This document shows, piece after piece, positions 1 to 7,476 of a stretch of 38,457 bases of DNA. Position 1 is the stretch's first letter; each line of letters starts with the position of its first letter. The notes beneath the pieces were generated by a model. That model had not been told where the DNA came from, did not search any database, and worked only from the letters and a program-made list of their open reading frames with translations. This DNA comes from F1-60-MAGs149 sp044369995 (GTDB lineage Bacteria; Actinomycetota; Thermoleophilia; Gaiellales; F1-60-MAGs149). The position numbers and the translations under genes were made by a program. The stretch lies in contig JBILWG010000004.1 in the NCBI GenBank assembly GCA_044369995.1, positions 1-38,457 on the forward strand, given 5' to 3'.

Positions 1-514
1 GCTCCGGGTACGTCATCGACATGCGATGGGTGCCCTGGTACTCGCCACCCGTCACGGCGACGAGCTGGTCGGTGATCTCGAGGATCGGGTCGCCGGGTAC
101 CAGCGAGGCGGTGTGGCCGTCGGCGCCGAGACCGAGGTGGATCAGGTCGATCGTGGTGGGCAGCTCGCCGGCGTAGTCGCGGGCACCGCGCTGCGGATCC
201 GCGTCGTTGACCGGCATCGGGTGGATCTGCACCGGCAGTTGCGGACCGAGGCTCTCGTGCAGATGGGTGAGGTTGCGCAGGGGGTCGCCCTCGGGAGCAA
301 TCCGTTCATCCACCTGGTACAGCTCGACCGATTCCCACGGCATGTCGAGTTCGGCGAGGTCGGCGAACATCGCCCAGGGCGAGCGGCCGCCACTGACCGC
401 CATGGAGAACACGCCGCGCTCGGCCACGGCGTCGCGCGCGGCCTTCGCCACGTGCTCCGCTGCTGCCTTCGAGACCGCCGCCGCGTCGGGCAGGACGATC
501 AGCTCGTGCTGCAT
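1..514 (-). CDS. pgl: 6-phosphogluconolactonase, 3' end cut by window edge
   Basis: Hydrolyses 6-phosphogluconolactone to 6-phosphogluconate in the oxidative pentose phosphate pathway (cytosolic). I translated the minus strand from the ATG at 514-512; 171 codons stay open to the window edge, so the C-terminus is missing. Visible family marks are MAVSGGRSPWAMF near residue 40, the VDER motif near residue 70 and LGLGADGHTASL near residue 145, which are the sugar-phosphate-binding and catalytic motifs of the DevB/SOL family. The start codon shares one base with the TGA stop of gnd (TGATG), so translation is probably coupled. It is the third gene of pgi-gnd-pgl. Confidence is high despite truncation. 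Confidence 0.93.
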   Translation of the reverse strand, partial: MQHELIVLPDAAAVSKAAAEHVAKAARDAVAERGVFSMAVSGGRSPWAMFADLAELDMPWESVELYQVDERIAPEGDPLRNLTHLHESLGPQLPVQIHPMPVNDADPQRGARDYAGELPTTIDLIHLGLGADGHTASLVPGDPILEITDQLVAVTGGEYQGTHRMSMTYPE

Positions 515-1542
515 CAGGCCTTCTTCTCGTCGTGCCCGCCGAACTCGCTGCGCATCGCCGACTGCGCCTTGCCCGAGTACTGGCCGAGACCGCGCGACTC
601 GAACCGCTCGATCAGCGCCGCGGTGATGACCGGCGCCGGGACGCCCTCCTCGATCGCGGCGATCGTCGTCCAGCGTCCCTCGCCCGAGTCCGAGACGTGC
701 CCGTCGAAGGCGTCGAGATTCGGATCCTTGGCCAGCGCGCTGGCGGTCAGATCGACGAGCCACGAGCCCACCACCGACCCACGGCGCCATACCTCGGCGA
801 CCTCGGCGACGTCGATCTCGTACTGGTAGTACTCGGGATCGCGCAGCGGCGTGGTCTCGGCGTCGATCTCCTGCTGATGGAGCCCGACGTCTGCGTGCTT
901 GATGATCGACAGACCTTCGGCGATCGCGGCCATCATGCCGTATTCGATGCCGTTGTGAACCATCTTCACGAAGTGGCCCGCGCCGTTGGGACCGCAGTGG
1001 AGGTAGCCCTCCTGCGCCGTGCCACCGGGCTTGCGGCCAGGCGTCGGGGCGGCCGAGCCCTCGCCCGGTGCGATCGTCTGCCAGATCGGGTCGAGGCGCT
1101 GCACGGCCTTGTCCTCGCCACCGATCATCAGGCTGTAGCCGCGCTCGAGGCCCCAGACACCGCCGGACGTGCCGCAGTCCACGAAGTGGATGCCCTTGGC
1201 CGCGAGCTCCTTCGCGTGCTTGATGTCGTCGCGGTAGTACGAGTTGCCTCCGTCGATCAGCGTGTCGTCGTCCTCGAGCAGCTCCTTGAGCTCGTCGACC
1301 ATCTGCTGGACGAGGCCGGCCGGCACCATGATCCAGACGTTGCGCGGGCGCTCCATCTTCGCGACGAGATCTGCCATCGACGAGGCGCCGATCGCACCTT
1401 CGGCGACCAGCTCGTCGACGGCCTTGGAGTTGACGTCGAAGACGACGCACGAGTGGCCATCGCGCATCAGGCGGCGGACGAGGTTCGCGCCCATTCGGCC
1501 GAGGCCGATCATGCCGAGCTGCATCGGGTGTGCTGTTGCCAT
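514..1542 (-). CDS. gnd: 6-phosphogluconate dehydrogenase, decarboxylating (short GndA/YqeC type)
   Basis: Oxidatively decarboxylates 6-phosphogluconate to ribulose 5-phosphate. The 342-residue protein starts MATAHPMQLG and immediately shows the Rossmann motif GLGRMGANL. The catalytic region carries CGTSGGVWG and the GPNGAGHFVKMVHNGIEYG segment, in which the lysine and asparagine bind substrate. It is far shorter than the ~470-residue classical enzyme and matches the short NAD-preferring class known from actinomycetes and some Gram-positives. The ATG at 1542 is chosen because AAGGAG lies 8 nt upstream; longer in-frame versions lack a ribosome site. It lies 17 nt after the pgi stop and overlaps pgl by one base. 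Cofactor preference is inferred from class only. Confidence 0.93.
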   Translation of the reverse strand: MATAHPMQLGMIGLGRMGANLVRRLMRDGHSCVVFDVNSKAVDELVAEGAIGASSMADLVAKMERPRNVWIMVPAGLVQQMVDELKELLEDDDTLIDGGNSYYRDDIKHAKELAAKGIHFVDCGTSGGVWGLERGYSLMIGGEDKAVQRLDPIWQTIAPGEGSAAPTPGRKPGGTAQEGYLHCGPNGAGHFVKMVHNGIEYGMMAAIAEGLSIIKHADVGLHQQEIDAETTPLRDPEYYQYEIDVAEVAEVWRRGSVVGSWLVDLTASALAKDPNLDAFDGHVSDSGEGRWTTIAAIEEGVPAPVITAALIERFESRGLGQYSGKAQSAMRSEFGGHDEKKA

Positions 1543-1559
1543 GGTGGTGCTCCTTGGTG

Positions 1560-3185
1560 CTACGCGCGCTTCATGGCGCGGTAGCGCCGGATCAGTGCAT
1601 TGGTCGAGGAATCGTGCTGGAGGTCGGGCTCGTCTGCGCTCTCGAGCTCCGGGATGATCTTCACCGCCAGGGCCTTGCCGAGCTCGACGCCCCATTGGTC
1701 GAACGAGTCGATGCCCCAGATCACGCCCTGCGTGAAGACGCTGTGCTCGTAGAGGGCGATCAGCGAGCCGAGACGATGCGGGGTGAGGCGGTCGGCGAGG
1801 ATCGTGTTGGTCGGGCGGTTGCCCTCCATCACGCGGTGCGGCACGACGTGCTCGGGCGTGCCCTCGGCGCGCACCTCGGCCTCCGTCTTGCCGAAGGCGA
1901 GCGCCTCGGCCTGCGCGAAGACGTTGCTCATCAGGATGTCGTGGTGCTCGCCGATCGGGTTCAGCGAGTGCGCGAAGCCGATCAGGTCGACCGGGATGAT
2001 CGAGGTCCCCTGGTGGATCAGCTGGTAGAAGCTGTGCTGGCCGTTCGTACCCGGCTCGCCCCAGTAGACCGGGCCGGTGTCGTAGTCGACGCGCGTGCCG
2101 TCGAGCGTGACGTGCTTGCCGTTCGACTCCATCGTCAACTGCTGCAGGTACGCGGGGAAGCGCTTGAGGTACTGCTCGTACGGCATCACGCCGATGGTCT
2201 GGACGCCGAAGAAGTCGCGGTACCAGACCGCGAGCAGGCCCATCAGGACCGGCAGGTTCCGGTCGAGGGGCGTGGTCTGGAAGTGCTCGTCCATCGCGTG
2301 GAAGCCGGCCAGCAGCTCGTGGAAGTGCTTGGGCCCGATCGCCAGCATCGTGGAGAGGCCGATCGCCGAGTCCATCGAGTAGCGGCCGCCGACCCAGTCC
2401 CAGAAGGGGAACATGTTGTCGGTGTCGATGCCGAAGGCCTCGACGCGTTCGGCGTTCGTGGAGACGGCGACGAAGTGCTTGGCGACCGCGGCCTCGTCGC
2501 CGAGCTTTGCGAGCGACCAGTCCCGCGCCGTGTGTGCGTTGGTCATCGTCTCGAGCGTGCCGAAGGTCTTCGACGCGATGATGAACAGCGTCTCCTCGGG
2601 GTCGAGGTCGATCGTCGCCTCGGCGAAATCGGTGGAGTCGACGTTGGAGACGAAGCGGAACGTCATGTCGCGCGTGGCGTAGTGCTTGAGGGCCTCGTAG
2701 GCCATGACGGGGCCGAGGTCGGAGCCGCCGATGCCGACGTTGACGACGTTCCTGATGCGCTTGCCGGTGTGGCCGAGCCAGCGGCCCTCGCGCACGTCGT
2801 CGGCGAAGACGCCCATGCGATCGAGTACCTCGTGCACGTCCTTGACGACGTCCTGACCGTCGACGTGCAGCGTGGCGCTCTTGGGCAGGCGCAGGGCGGT
2901 GTGGAGGACGGCGCGGTCCTCCGAGACGTTGATGTGATCACCGCGGAACATGGCGGCGCGGCGGCCGGCGAGGTCGCGCTCCTCGGCGAGCTGCACGAGC
3001 AGCTGCAGCGTCTCCGTGGTGATGCGGTTCTTCGAGTAGTCGAGGAACAGCCCGGCGCCTTCGGCGGTGAGGGCCTCGCCACGGGTTGCGTCACCCGCAA
3101 ACAGCTCACGCAGCGTCACGTTCTTGATGGTCTCGTGATGGGCGGCGAGTGCCTGCCAGGCCGTAGTCGAACGCAGCATCGTCAT
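1560..3185 (-). CDS. pgi: glucose-6-phosphate isomerase
   Basis: Interconverts glucose 6-phosphate and fructose 6-phosphate in glycolysis and gluconeogenesis. The 541-residue product matches the usual ~550 and carries the sugar-phosphate motif NVGIGGSDLGP, the FIIASKTFGTLETM segment, WDWVGGRYS and the late motif GIDSFDQWGVELGK with the active-site lysine. The start is taken at the ATG at 3185; an ATG two codons later is equally possible. No Shine-Dalgarno is seen, but TATCCT lies 7 nt before the start, consistent with a leaderless mRNA. It heads the pgi-gnd-pgl operon, linking isomerisation to the oxidative pentose phosphate branch; zwf is not in the window. Confidence 0.96.
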   Translation of the reverse strand: MTMLRSTTAWQALAAHHETIKNVTLRELFAGDATRGEALTAEGAGLFLDYSKNRITTETLQLLVQLAEERDLAGRRAAMFRGDHINVSEDRAVLHTALRLPKSATLHVDGQDVVKDVHEVLDRMGVFADDVREGRWLGHTGKRIRNVVNVGIGGSDLGPVMAYEALKHYATRDMTFRFVSNVDSTDFAEATIDLDPEETLFIIASKTFGTLETMTNAHTARDWSLAKLGDEAAVAKHFVAVSTNAERVEAFGIDTDNMFPFWDWVGGRYSMDSAIGLSTMLAIGPKHFHELLAGFHAMDEHFQTTPLDRNLPVLMGLLAVWYRDFFGVQTIGVMPYEQYLKRFPAYLQQLTMESNGKHVTLDGTRVDYDTGPVYWGEPGTNGQHSFYQLIHQGTSIIPVDLIGFAHSLNPIGEHHDILMSNVFAQAEALAFGKTEAEVRAEGTPEHVVPHRVMEGNRPTNTILADRLTPHRLGSLIALYEHSVFTQGVIWGIDSFDQWGVELGKALAVKIIPELESADEPDLQHDSSTNALIRRYRAMKRA

Positions 3186-3192
3186 GCGAGTG

Positions 3193-3198
3193 AGGATA
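3193..3198 (-). promoter_or_regulatory. leaderless -10 box of pgi
   Basis: On the minus strand TATCCT ends 7 nt before the pgi ATG. This spacing puts the expected transcript start at or next to the start codon. No convincing -35 hexamer is seen. The call depends on the same arrangement recurring at other genes in the window. Confidence 0.5.
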
Positions 3199-3251
3199 GC
3201 CGTTGGGTGATTCACAGGTACTCGCAGCGGGCGCACGCTCACCGAACCGAA

Positions 3252-3274
3252 CCGCTACCGCTGGGGCGGTGCGG
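3252..3274 (-). terminator. hairpin terminator after the isochorismatase-fold gene
   Basis: A 9-bp GC stem with a one-base bulge (CCGC-T-ACCGC paired with GCGGTGCGG) and a TGGG loop begins 7 nt after the TAG stop of the 3281-3856 gene. There is no T-tract, which is common for intrinsic terminators in GC-rich actinomycetes. It separates this gene from pgi on the same strand. Confidence 0.5.
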
Positions 3275-3280
3275 CGCCTT

Positions 3281-3856
3281 CTACAGCAGGACGCCGGGCG
3301 GGTTCTCGAAGTCGGGGTGCTCGGCATGGAAGGCGCGTGAGCGCTCCACGGTTCGCATCCACTCGTAGTGCAGCTGCTTGGCGACCACGGGGATCACGCC
3401 GGCGCGGCGCATGCGATCGAGGCCGGCGGCATGGGCGCTGCCGGGCGACCCGACGGCGTCCTCAACAACTACGACGCGAAAGCCCTCGTCGAGCAGGCCA
3501 AGCGCGGACTGCGCCACGCAGACGTCCGTCTCGAGGCCCACGAGGACGGCAGTGCGACGGCCTGAGTCGCGCACGGCGGGACCGACGAGCGGATCGCCGC
3601 ACAGGCCGAAGACCGCCTTGCGCAGCACCGGAGCGTCACCGACCGCGTCGACGAGCTCGGGATGGAGGCCACCCCAGTCCTCGGGCGACTCGACCGACGC
3701 GATGATCGGGATGTCGCAGAAGCGCGCAGTCTCGGCGAGGAAGGCGATGCGCTCGAGCAGGCCGTCCTTCGTTGCGTCCTCGACACGGGCCAGGAAGTCG
3801 GCCTGCACATCGATGATCACGAGCACGGAGTCGTCGGGATCGATCAGGTTGCTCAT
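3281..3856 (-). CDS. isochorismatase-family cysteine hydrolase
   Basis: A 191-residue cysteine hydrolase of the isochorismatase fold. The catalytic triad is visible as Asp16 (VLVIIDVQADFL), Lys81 (VLRKAVFG) and Cys114 (LVGLETDVCVAQ), the last in the usual G-x-x-T-D-x-C-V context. The family includes nicotinamidases, isochorismatases, ureidoacrylate and biuret hydrolases; nothing here fixes the substrate, so I leave it unnamed. It is a single-gene unit with its own downstream hairpin, divergent from the deacetylase-like gene at 3892 with only 35 bp between the two starts. No Shine-Dalgarno is seen; TAGCCT lies 7 nt before the ATG, suggesting leaderless expression. Confidence 0.88.
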   Translation of the reverse strand: MSNLIDPDDSVLVIIDVQADFLARVEDATKDGLLERIAFLAETARFCDIPIIASVESPEDWGGLHPELVDAVGDAPVLRKAVFGLCGDPLVGPAVRDSGRRTAVLVGLETDVCVAQSALGLLDEGFRVVVVEDAVGSPGSAHAAGLDRMRRAGVIPVVAKQLHYEWMRTVERSRAFHAEHPDFENPPGVLL

Positions 3857-3863
3857 GCGCGCA

Positions 3864-3885
3864 AGGCTAGCGGGCGACGTAGAGT
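3864..3885. promoter_or_regulatory. back-to-back leaderless promoters in a 35-bp divergent gap
   Basis: Two TANNNT boxes face opposite ways. TAGCCT (minus, 3869-3864) is 7 nt before the ATG at 3856, and TAGAGT (plus, 3880-3885) is 6 nt before the ATG at 3892. Any -35 contacts would fall near or inside the opposite gene's first codons. No Shine-Dalgarno is present for either gene. Promoter function is inferred from spacing. Confidence 0.5.
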
Positions 3886-3891
3886 TCCGCC

Positions 3892-4959
3892 ATGGCTCTG
3901 GCGCTCCCGATCGTCTGGCACGACGACTGCCGGCTGCACGCGCCGGGCTCGGAGTTCTGGTTGGGGCTGCAGCTGCCAGACGACGAGCTGCCTGAGCGCG
4001 CGGTGCTGATCCGCGAGGCGCTGGTGGCGGAGGGCGCGACCGTGGTCGCGGCTACGGCACACGACGACGCGGCGATGACGGCCGTGCACGACGCGGGGCT
4101 CGTTGCGTTCCTCCGCGATGCACATGCCGACTGGGTCGAGGCCGGACTGCCGCTCGATCCGGGGCAGGGACTGGTGGTGCCGTACTTGTTTCCGACGCAC
4201 GCCATGCTCGGGGCGGTCGACCCGCATCGGCCTGAGGCGGTCTGGGCGCGCACGGGGTTCTACTGCTTCGACACGATGACGCCGATCGGCGAGGGCACCT
4301 GGGCCGCGGTGCGCGGTGGTGTCGATGCGACGCTCACCGCCGTCGACCTTGTGCAGGCGGGGGCCTCACTGGCCTATGCGATCACCCGCCCGCCGGGGCA
4401 TCACGTGAGCCGTGCCGCCTACGGCGGCTCGTGCTACCTCAACAACGCGGCGATTGCCGCGCAGGCGCTGCGCGACGGGGGCGCCGAGCGCGTGGCGATC
4501 ATCGACATCGATGCGCACCACGGCAACGGCGCGCAGGAGATCTTCTGGGAGCGCGACGACGTGATGACGGTCTCGGTGCACATCGATCCCGCGGCCGGGT
4601 GGTTCCCGCACGTGATGGGGTGGCCCGATGAGGTCGGGTGCGGCACCAACCACAACCTCGTCGTGGCGCCCGGTGCCGGCGACGACGCGTGGCTTGCCGC
4701 CGTGGCGGAGGCAGTGGCGCAGGTTGCAGCGTTCACGCCGCAAGCGATCGTGCTCGCCCTCGGCGTCGATGCCGCCACGACCGACCCCAACAGCCCGCTC
4801 GACGTCACCCATGCTGGCTATCGAGAGGCCGGTCGCCGCATCGGCGCGCTCGGCGTGCCGATCGTCGCAGTCCAAGAGGGCGGGTACGATCCCGCCACGC
4901 TCGGTGGCCTCGTCGTCGCCGCGCTCACCGGAGTCGAGGAGGGGCAGGCCCATGGATAG
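3892..4959 (+). CDS. histone deacetylase / acetylpolyamine amidohydrolase family zinc hydrolase
   Basis: A 355-residue zinc amidohydrolase of the HDAC superfamily, closest by motif to acetylpolyamine amidohydrolases and class II-like bacterial deacetylases. The active site is complete: the RPPGHH dyad (His170, His171), zinc ligands Asp207 and His209 in DIDAHHGNG, the third ligand Asp293 in ALGVDAATTDP, and the transition-state tyrosine Tyr332 in EGGYDP. Family members cleave acetyl or acyl groups from lysine, polyamines or small amides; the substrate here is unknown. The last 8 nt overlap the start of the S9 peptidase gene, so the two are co-translated. The start is set by TAGAGT 6 nt upstream in a leaderless arrangement. 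Confidence 0.92.
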   Translation: MALALPIVWHDDCRLHAPGSEFWLGLQLPDDELPERAVLIREALVAEGATVVAATAHDDAAMTAVHDAGLVAFLRDAHADWVEAGLPLDPGQGLVVPYLFPTHAMLGAVDPHRPEAVWARTGFYCFDTMTPIGEGTWAAVRGGVDATLTAVDLVQAGASLAYAITRPPGHHVSRAAYGGSCYLNNAAIAAQALRDGGAERVAIIDIDAHHGNGAQEIFWERDDVMTVSVHIDPAAGWFPHVMGWPDEVGCGTNHNLVVAPGAGDDAWLAAVAEAVAQVAAFTPQAIVLALGVDAATTDPNSPLDVTHAGYREAGRRIGALGVPIVAVQEGGYDPATLGGLVVAALTGVEEGQAHG

Positions 4960-6799
4960 CCGCATGTGGATCGGCAAGAACGAGTACGAGGGCATTCCCT
5001 CCTCACCGCGGAAGGATCTGTCGCCGCCGCCCCATTGGCGGCTCGAGACGGTGGCGGTCACGGAGCGCCCGCGCAGCCTCACGATCGGTGCTGACGGCCG
5101 CACGCTGGTCTTCATCCAGGATCGCCCTGACACCTCCGACGTCTGGACGATGACGCTCGATGACCCCACGCCGCGGCGGCTCACCACCGGCCGTGAGCCC
5201 GCGCCGTTCTGGGAGGACATCACCCCGCAGCTCTCGCCCGATGGCTCGACCGTGGCGTACGGCGACGACGGGCACATCTGGCTCGTGCCGCTCGCCGGGG
5301 GCCCGCCACGCAAGCTGGTCGAGGGCTCGTCGCCGGTCTGGATCGACGATGCACGCCTCGTCATCTCCGTCGAGCGCGATGACCAGACCTCGCGCCTGGC
5401 CGTCGTCGACATCGCCGATCCGTTCCCGCGCCGGCTCACGGTCGAGTGCGCCGACCACGGCGACGAGTGGGGTGCCGCCGTCTCACCCGATGGCCGCGAG
5501 ATCGCCTACGTCTTCTGGGTGCGCAAGGACCTGCGCGAGAGCCAGATCTGCGTCGCCGACATCGAGACCGGTGCGGTGCGCACGATCAGCGCGCCGCCGG
5601 AGATGGCGGATCGCTTCCCCGCCTGGTCGCCCGACGGCGAGTGGATCGTCTTCGCCTCCGAACGCAGCGGCTGGTACGAGCTGCACCTGATCCGCCCCGA
5701 CGGCTCCGATGAGCTGCAGGTCACGCACGACGCCGGCGACTTCTTCGGGCCGACGTGGAGCGCCGACGGCCAGACGATTCTCGCCACGCGGGCTCGCCGC
5801 GGGCGCTTCGATCTCGTGACCGTTGATGTGCGCACGCACGCCGTCACCACCGTAGCCCACGGCGGTGCCTGGTCGAGTGCGTGCTGGACGGCCGACGGCG
5901 GCATCGTCGCCGAGTACACCGACCAGGCCACCCCGTCGGAGTTTCGCGTCGTCTCGCTGAGCGGCGAGGTGCGCACGCTGCACGCCCCGGCGCCCTTGGC
6001 GGTCCGCAACGCCCCGCATGTCGTGCCGCACGAGATCACGTACCGCTCGTTCGACGGCACGGAGATCCATGGCTTCCTGTTCCAGCCTGCTGGCGCGAGC
6101 AAGGACGCGCCAGTCCCGGCGATCGTCTACCCGCACGGCGGCCCCACGTCGTACTACGGCGACGAATGGGATGGCCACGCCCAGTACTTCATCGACAAGG
6201 GCTACGCCTGGCTGGCGATCAACTTCCGCGGCTCGACGTCGTACGGGCGCGCCTTCGAGCGCCTCAATCACGACGACTGGGGCGTCGGCGATACGAAGGA
6301 CTGCCTCGCCGCCGCCGACTATCTGGCGAGTCTCGACTGGGTCGACGCCGATCGCCTCGGCATCTTCGGCGCCTCGTACGGCTCGTACATGTCGCTCTTG
6401 TCCGTCACCGACGATCCGCAGCACCGTTTCAAGCTCGGCGTGTGCAAGTACGGCGACTGCGACATCCGCTCGTCGTGGGCGCAGGGCGACCGCGAGGGCG
6501 TGCAGGACCTCGAGCGCATGATGGGCCCGCCGTCGTCGAATCGGGTGGCGTACGAAGCCGGCTCGCCGGTGTTGCGCCTAGCCAACGTCGAGGCGCCGCT
6601 CCTGATCGCCCACGGCGAGCAGGACATCCGCGTGCACCCGAAGCAGTCCGAGGAGCTCGTCGCCGAATTGCGTCGCCTCGGCGGCAAGACCTTCGAGTAC
6701 GTCACGTACACGACCGAGGGCCACGGCCTTCTGCGCTTCGAGCCGCAGGTCGACTTCTACCACCGCCTCGAGCGCTTCTTCGACTGGTACTTGATGTAA
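4952..6799 (+). CDS. S9 family prolyl oligopeptidase / acylaminoacyl-peptidase-like serine hydrolase
   Basis: A 615-residue serine peptidase with an N-terminal beta-propeller (about residues 35-370, with repeated SPDG and DIWL-like blades of the PD40 type) and a C-terminal alpha/beta-hydrolase domain. The triad is visible: Ser475 in GASYGS, Asp558 in HGEQDIRVHP and His591 in EGHGLL. An HGGP oxyanion-hole motif (YPHGGPTSYYG) sits about 85 residues before the serine. The family removes peptides or acylated amino acids from N-termini. The ATG at 4952 follows GAGGAGGGG by 8 nt and lies inside the end of the deacetylase-like gene, so translation is coupled. No signal peptide is seen, so it is likely cytoplasmic. 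A hairpin follows the TAA stop. Confidence 0.92.
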   Translation: MDSRMWIGKNEYEGIPSSPRKDLSPPPHWRLETVAVTERPRSLTIGADGRTLVFIQDRPDTSDVWTMTLDDPTPRRLTTGREPAPFWEDITPQLSPDGSTVAYGDDGHIWLVPLAGGPPRKLVEGSSPVWIDDARLVISVERDDQTSRLAVVDIADPFPRRLTVECADHGDEWGAAVSPDGREIAYVFWVRKDLRESQICVADIETGAVRTISAPPEMADRFPAWSPDGEWIVFASERSGWYELHLIRPDGSDELQVTHDAGDFFGPTWSADGQTILATRARRGRFDLVTVDVRTHAVTTVAHGGAWSSACWTADGGIVAEYTDQATPSEFRVVSLSGEVRTLHAPAPLAVRNAPHVVPHEITYRSFDGTEIHGFLFQPAGASKDAPVPAIVYPHGGPTSYYGDEWDGHAQYFIDKGYAWLAINFRGSTSYGRAFERLNHDDWGVGDTKDCLAAADYLASLDWVDADRLGIFGASYGSYMSLLSVTDDPQHRFKLGVCKYGDCDIRSSWAQGDREGVQDLERMMGPPSSNRVAYEAGSPVLRLANVEAPLLIAHGEQDIRVHPKQSEELVAELRRLGGKTFEYVTYTTEGHGLLRFEPQVDFYHRLERFFDWYLM

Positions 6800-6805
6800 A
6801 GCGAC

Positions 6806-6826
6806 GGCGCGGATCCGTCCCGCGCC
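6806..6826. terminator. bidirectional hairpin between convergent genes
   Basis: A perfect 7-bp stem, GGCGCGG paired with CCGCGCC, around a 7-nt loop lies between the TAA of the S9 peptidase gene (6799) and the TGA of the OsmC-like gene (6834). Its position between convergent stops fits a shared terminator, although there is no T-tract. Confidence 0.55.
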
Positions 6827-6833
6827 CAACACA

Positions 6834-7412
6834 TCACGCCTGCTCGTTAGCCTCTCGACGTAGGCGCTCCTCGGGCGTCTCGCCGTCGAGGAAGAAGCGC
6901 TGCTCGAAGGCGACCTCGCCTGTCTGCTCGCGATGCCAACGGACGCGCAGGGGAATCTGGGCGAGGTGGAAGAGGCCGAGCTGCGGGCAGCGGCGGTCGG
7001 ACTCTTCGGCTAGCTCCTTGATGCGCTCGTTGCTCTCGTCGGTGTCGAGCCAGAGGTCGTAGTTGACCTGCTCGAACTTCGGCTGGAGATGCAGGTCGAA
7101 GAAGAAGCCGCGGATGTCGATCAGCGAGCGGATGCCGGTGCGGAGGTTGCGGTAGGCGAAGCCCTGATCGCGCGCCACGACGGTGATGGTGATCGACGTG
7201 CACATCGAGAGTGCGGCCAGCTGGTAGTGGACGGGCGTCCAGCCGCGCGACTGGCCGATCAGGTCAGGCGGGTCGCCGATGTCGAAGCCCTTCGGCTCGT
7301 CGGCCATGATCGAGTGCTGGCCCTCCATGAAGGCCTCGACCAGCATCTGGTCGTGCGACTGCGTGGTGACATCGGTGATGCCGATGTACGCGGGGAACTC
7401 CTGCTCGCTCAT
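6834..7412 (-). CDS. OsmC-like peroxiredoxin-fold protein
   Basis: A 192-residue member of the OsmC/Ohr superfamily, which reduces organic hydroperoxides with a cysteine pair. The two cysteines are Cys71 in LAALSMCTSITI, at the start of the central helix, and Cys142 in SDRRCPQLG, matching the usual second-cysteine position. The N-terminal stretch with GQHSIMADEP and DIGDPPDLIGQSRGWTPVHY is the family's strand region. It is longer than Ohr (~140), so it belongs to a YhfA/OsmC-like subgroup and peroxidase activity is not certain. GAGG lies 5 nt before the ATG. It is downstream of the CocE-type gene on the same strand with a 64-nt gap. Confidence 0.85.
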   Translation of the reverse strand: MSEQEFPAYIGITDVTTQSHDQMLVEAFMEGQHSIMADEPKGFDIGDPPDLIGQSRGWTPVHYQLAALSMCTSITITVVARDQGFAYRNLRTGIRSLIDIRGFFFDLHLQPKFEQVNYDLWLDTDESNERIKELAEESDRRCPQLGLFHLAQIPLRVRWHREQTGEVAFEQRFFLDGETPEERLRREANEQA

Positions 7413-7476
7413 GGTGCCTCCTCGGCTGCGATGGCGCGAGCCTACTGCGCGCGTGGAGGCAATGCTAGCGGCGGTC

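Noticed and set aside
1530..3368. A 612-codon plus-strand frame opposite pgi
   Set aside because: It is the antisense of a gene with clear isomerase motifs, with a composition typical of a codon-phase shadow.
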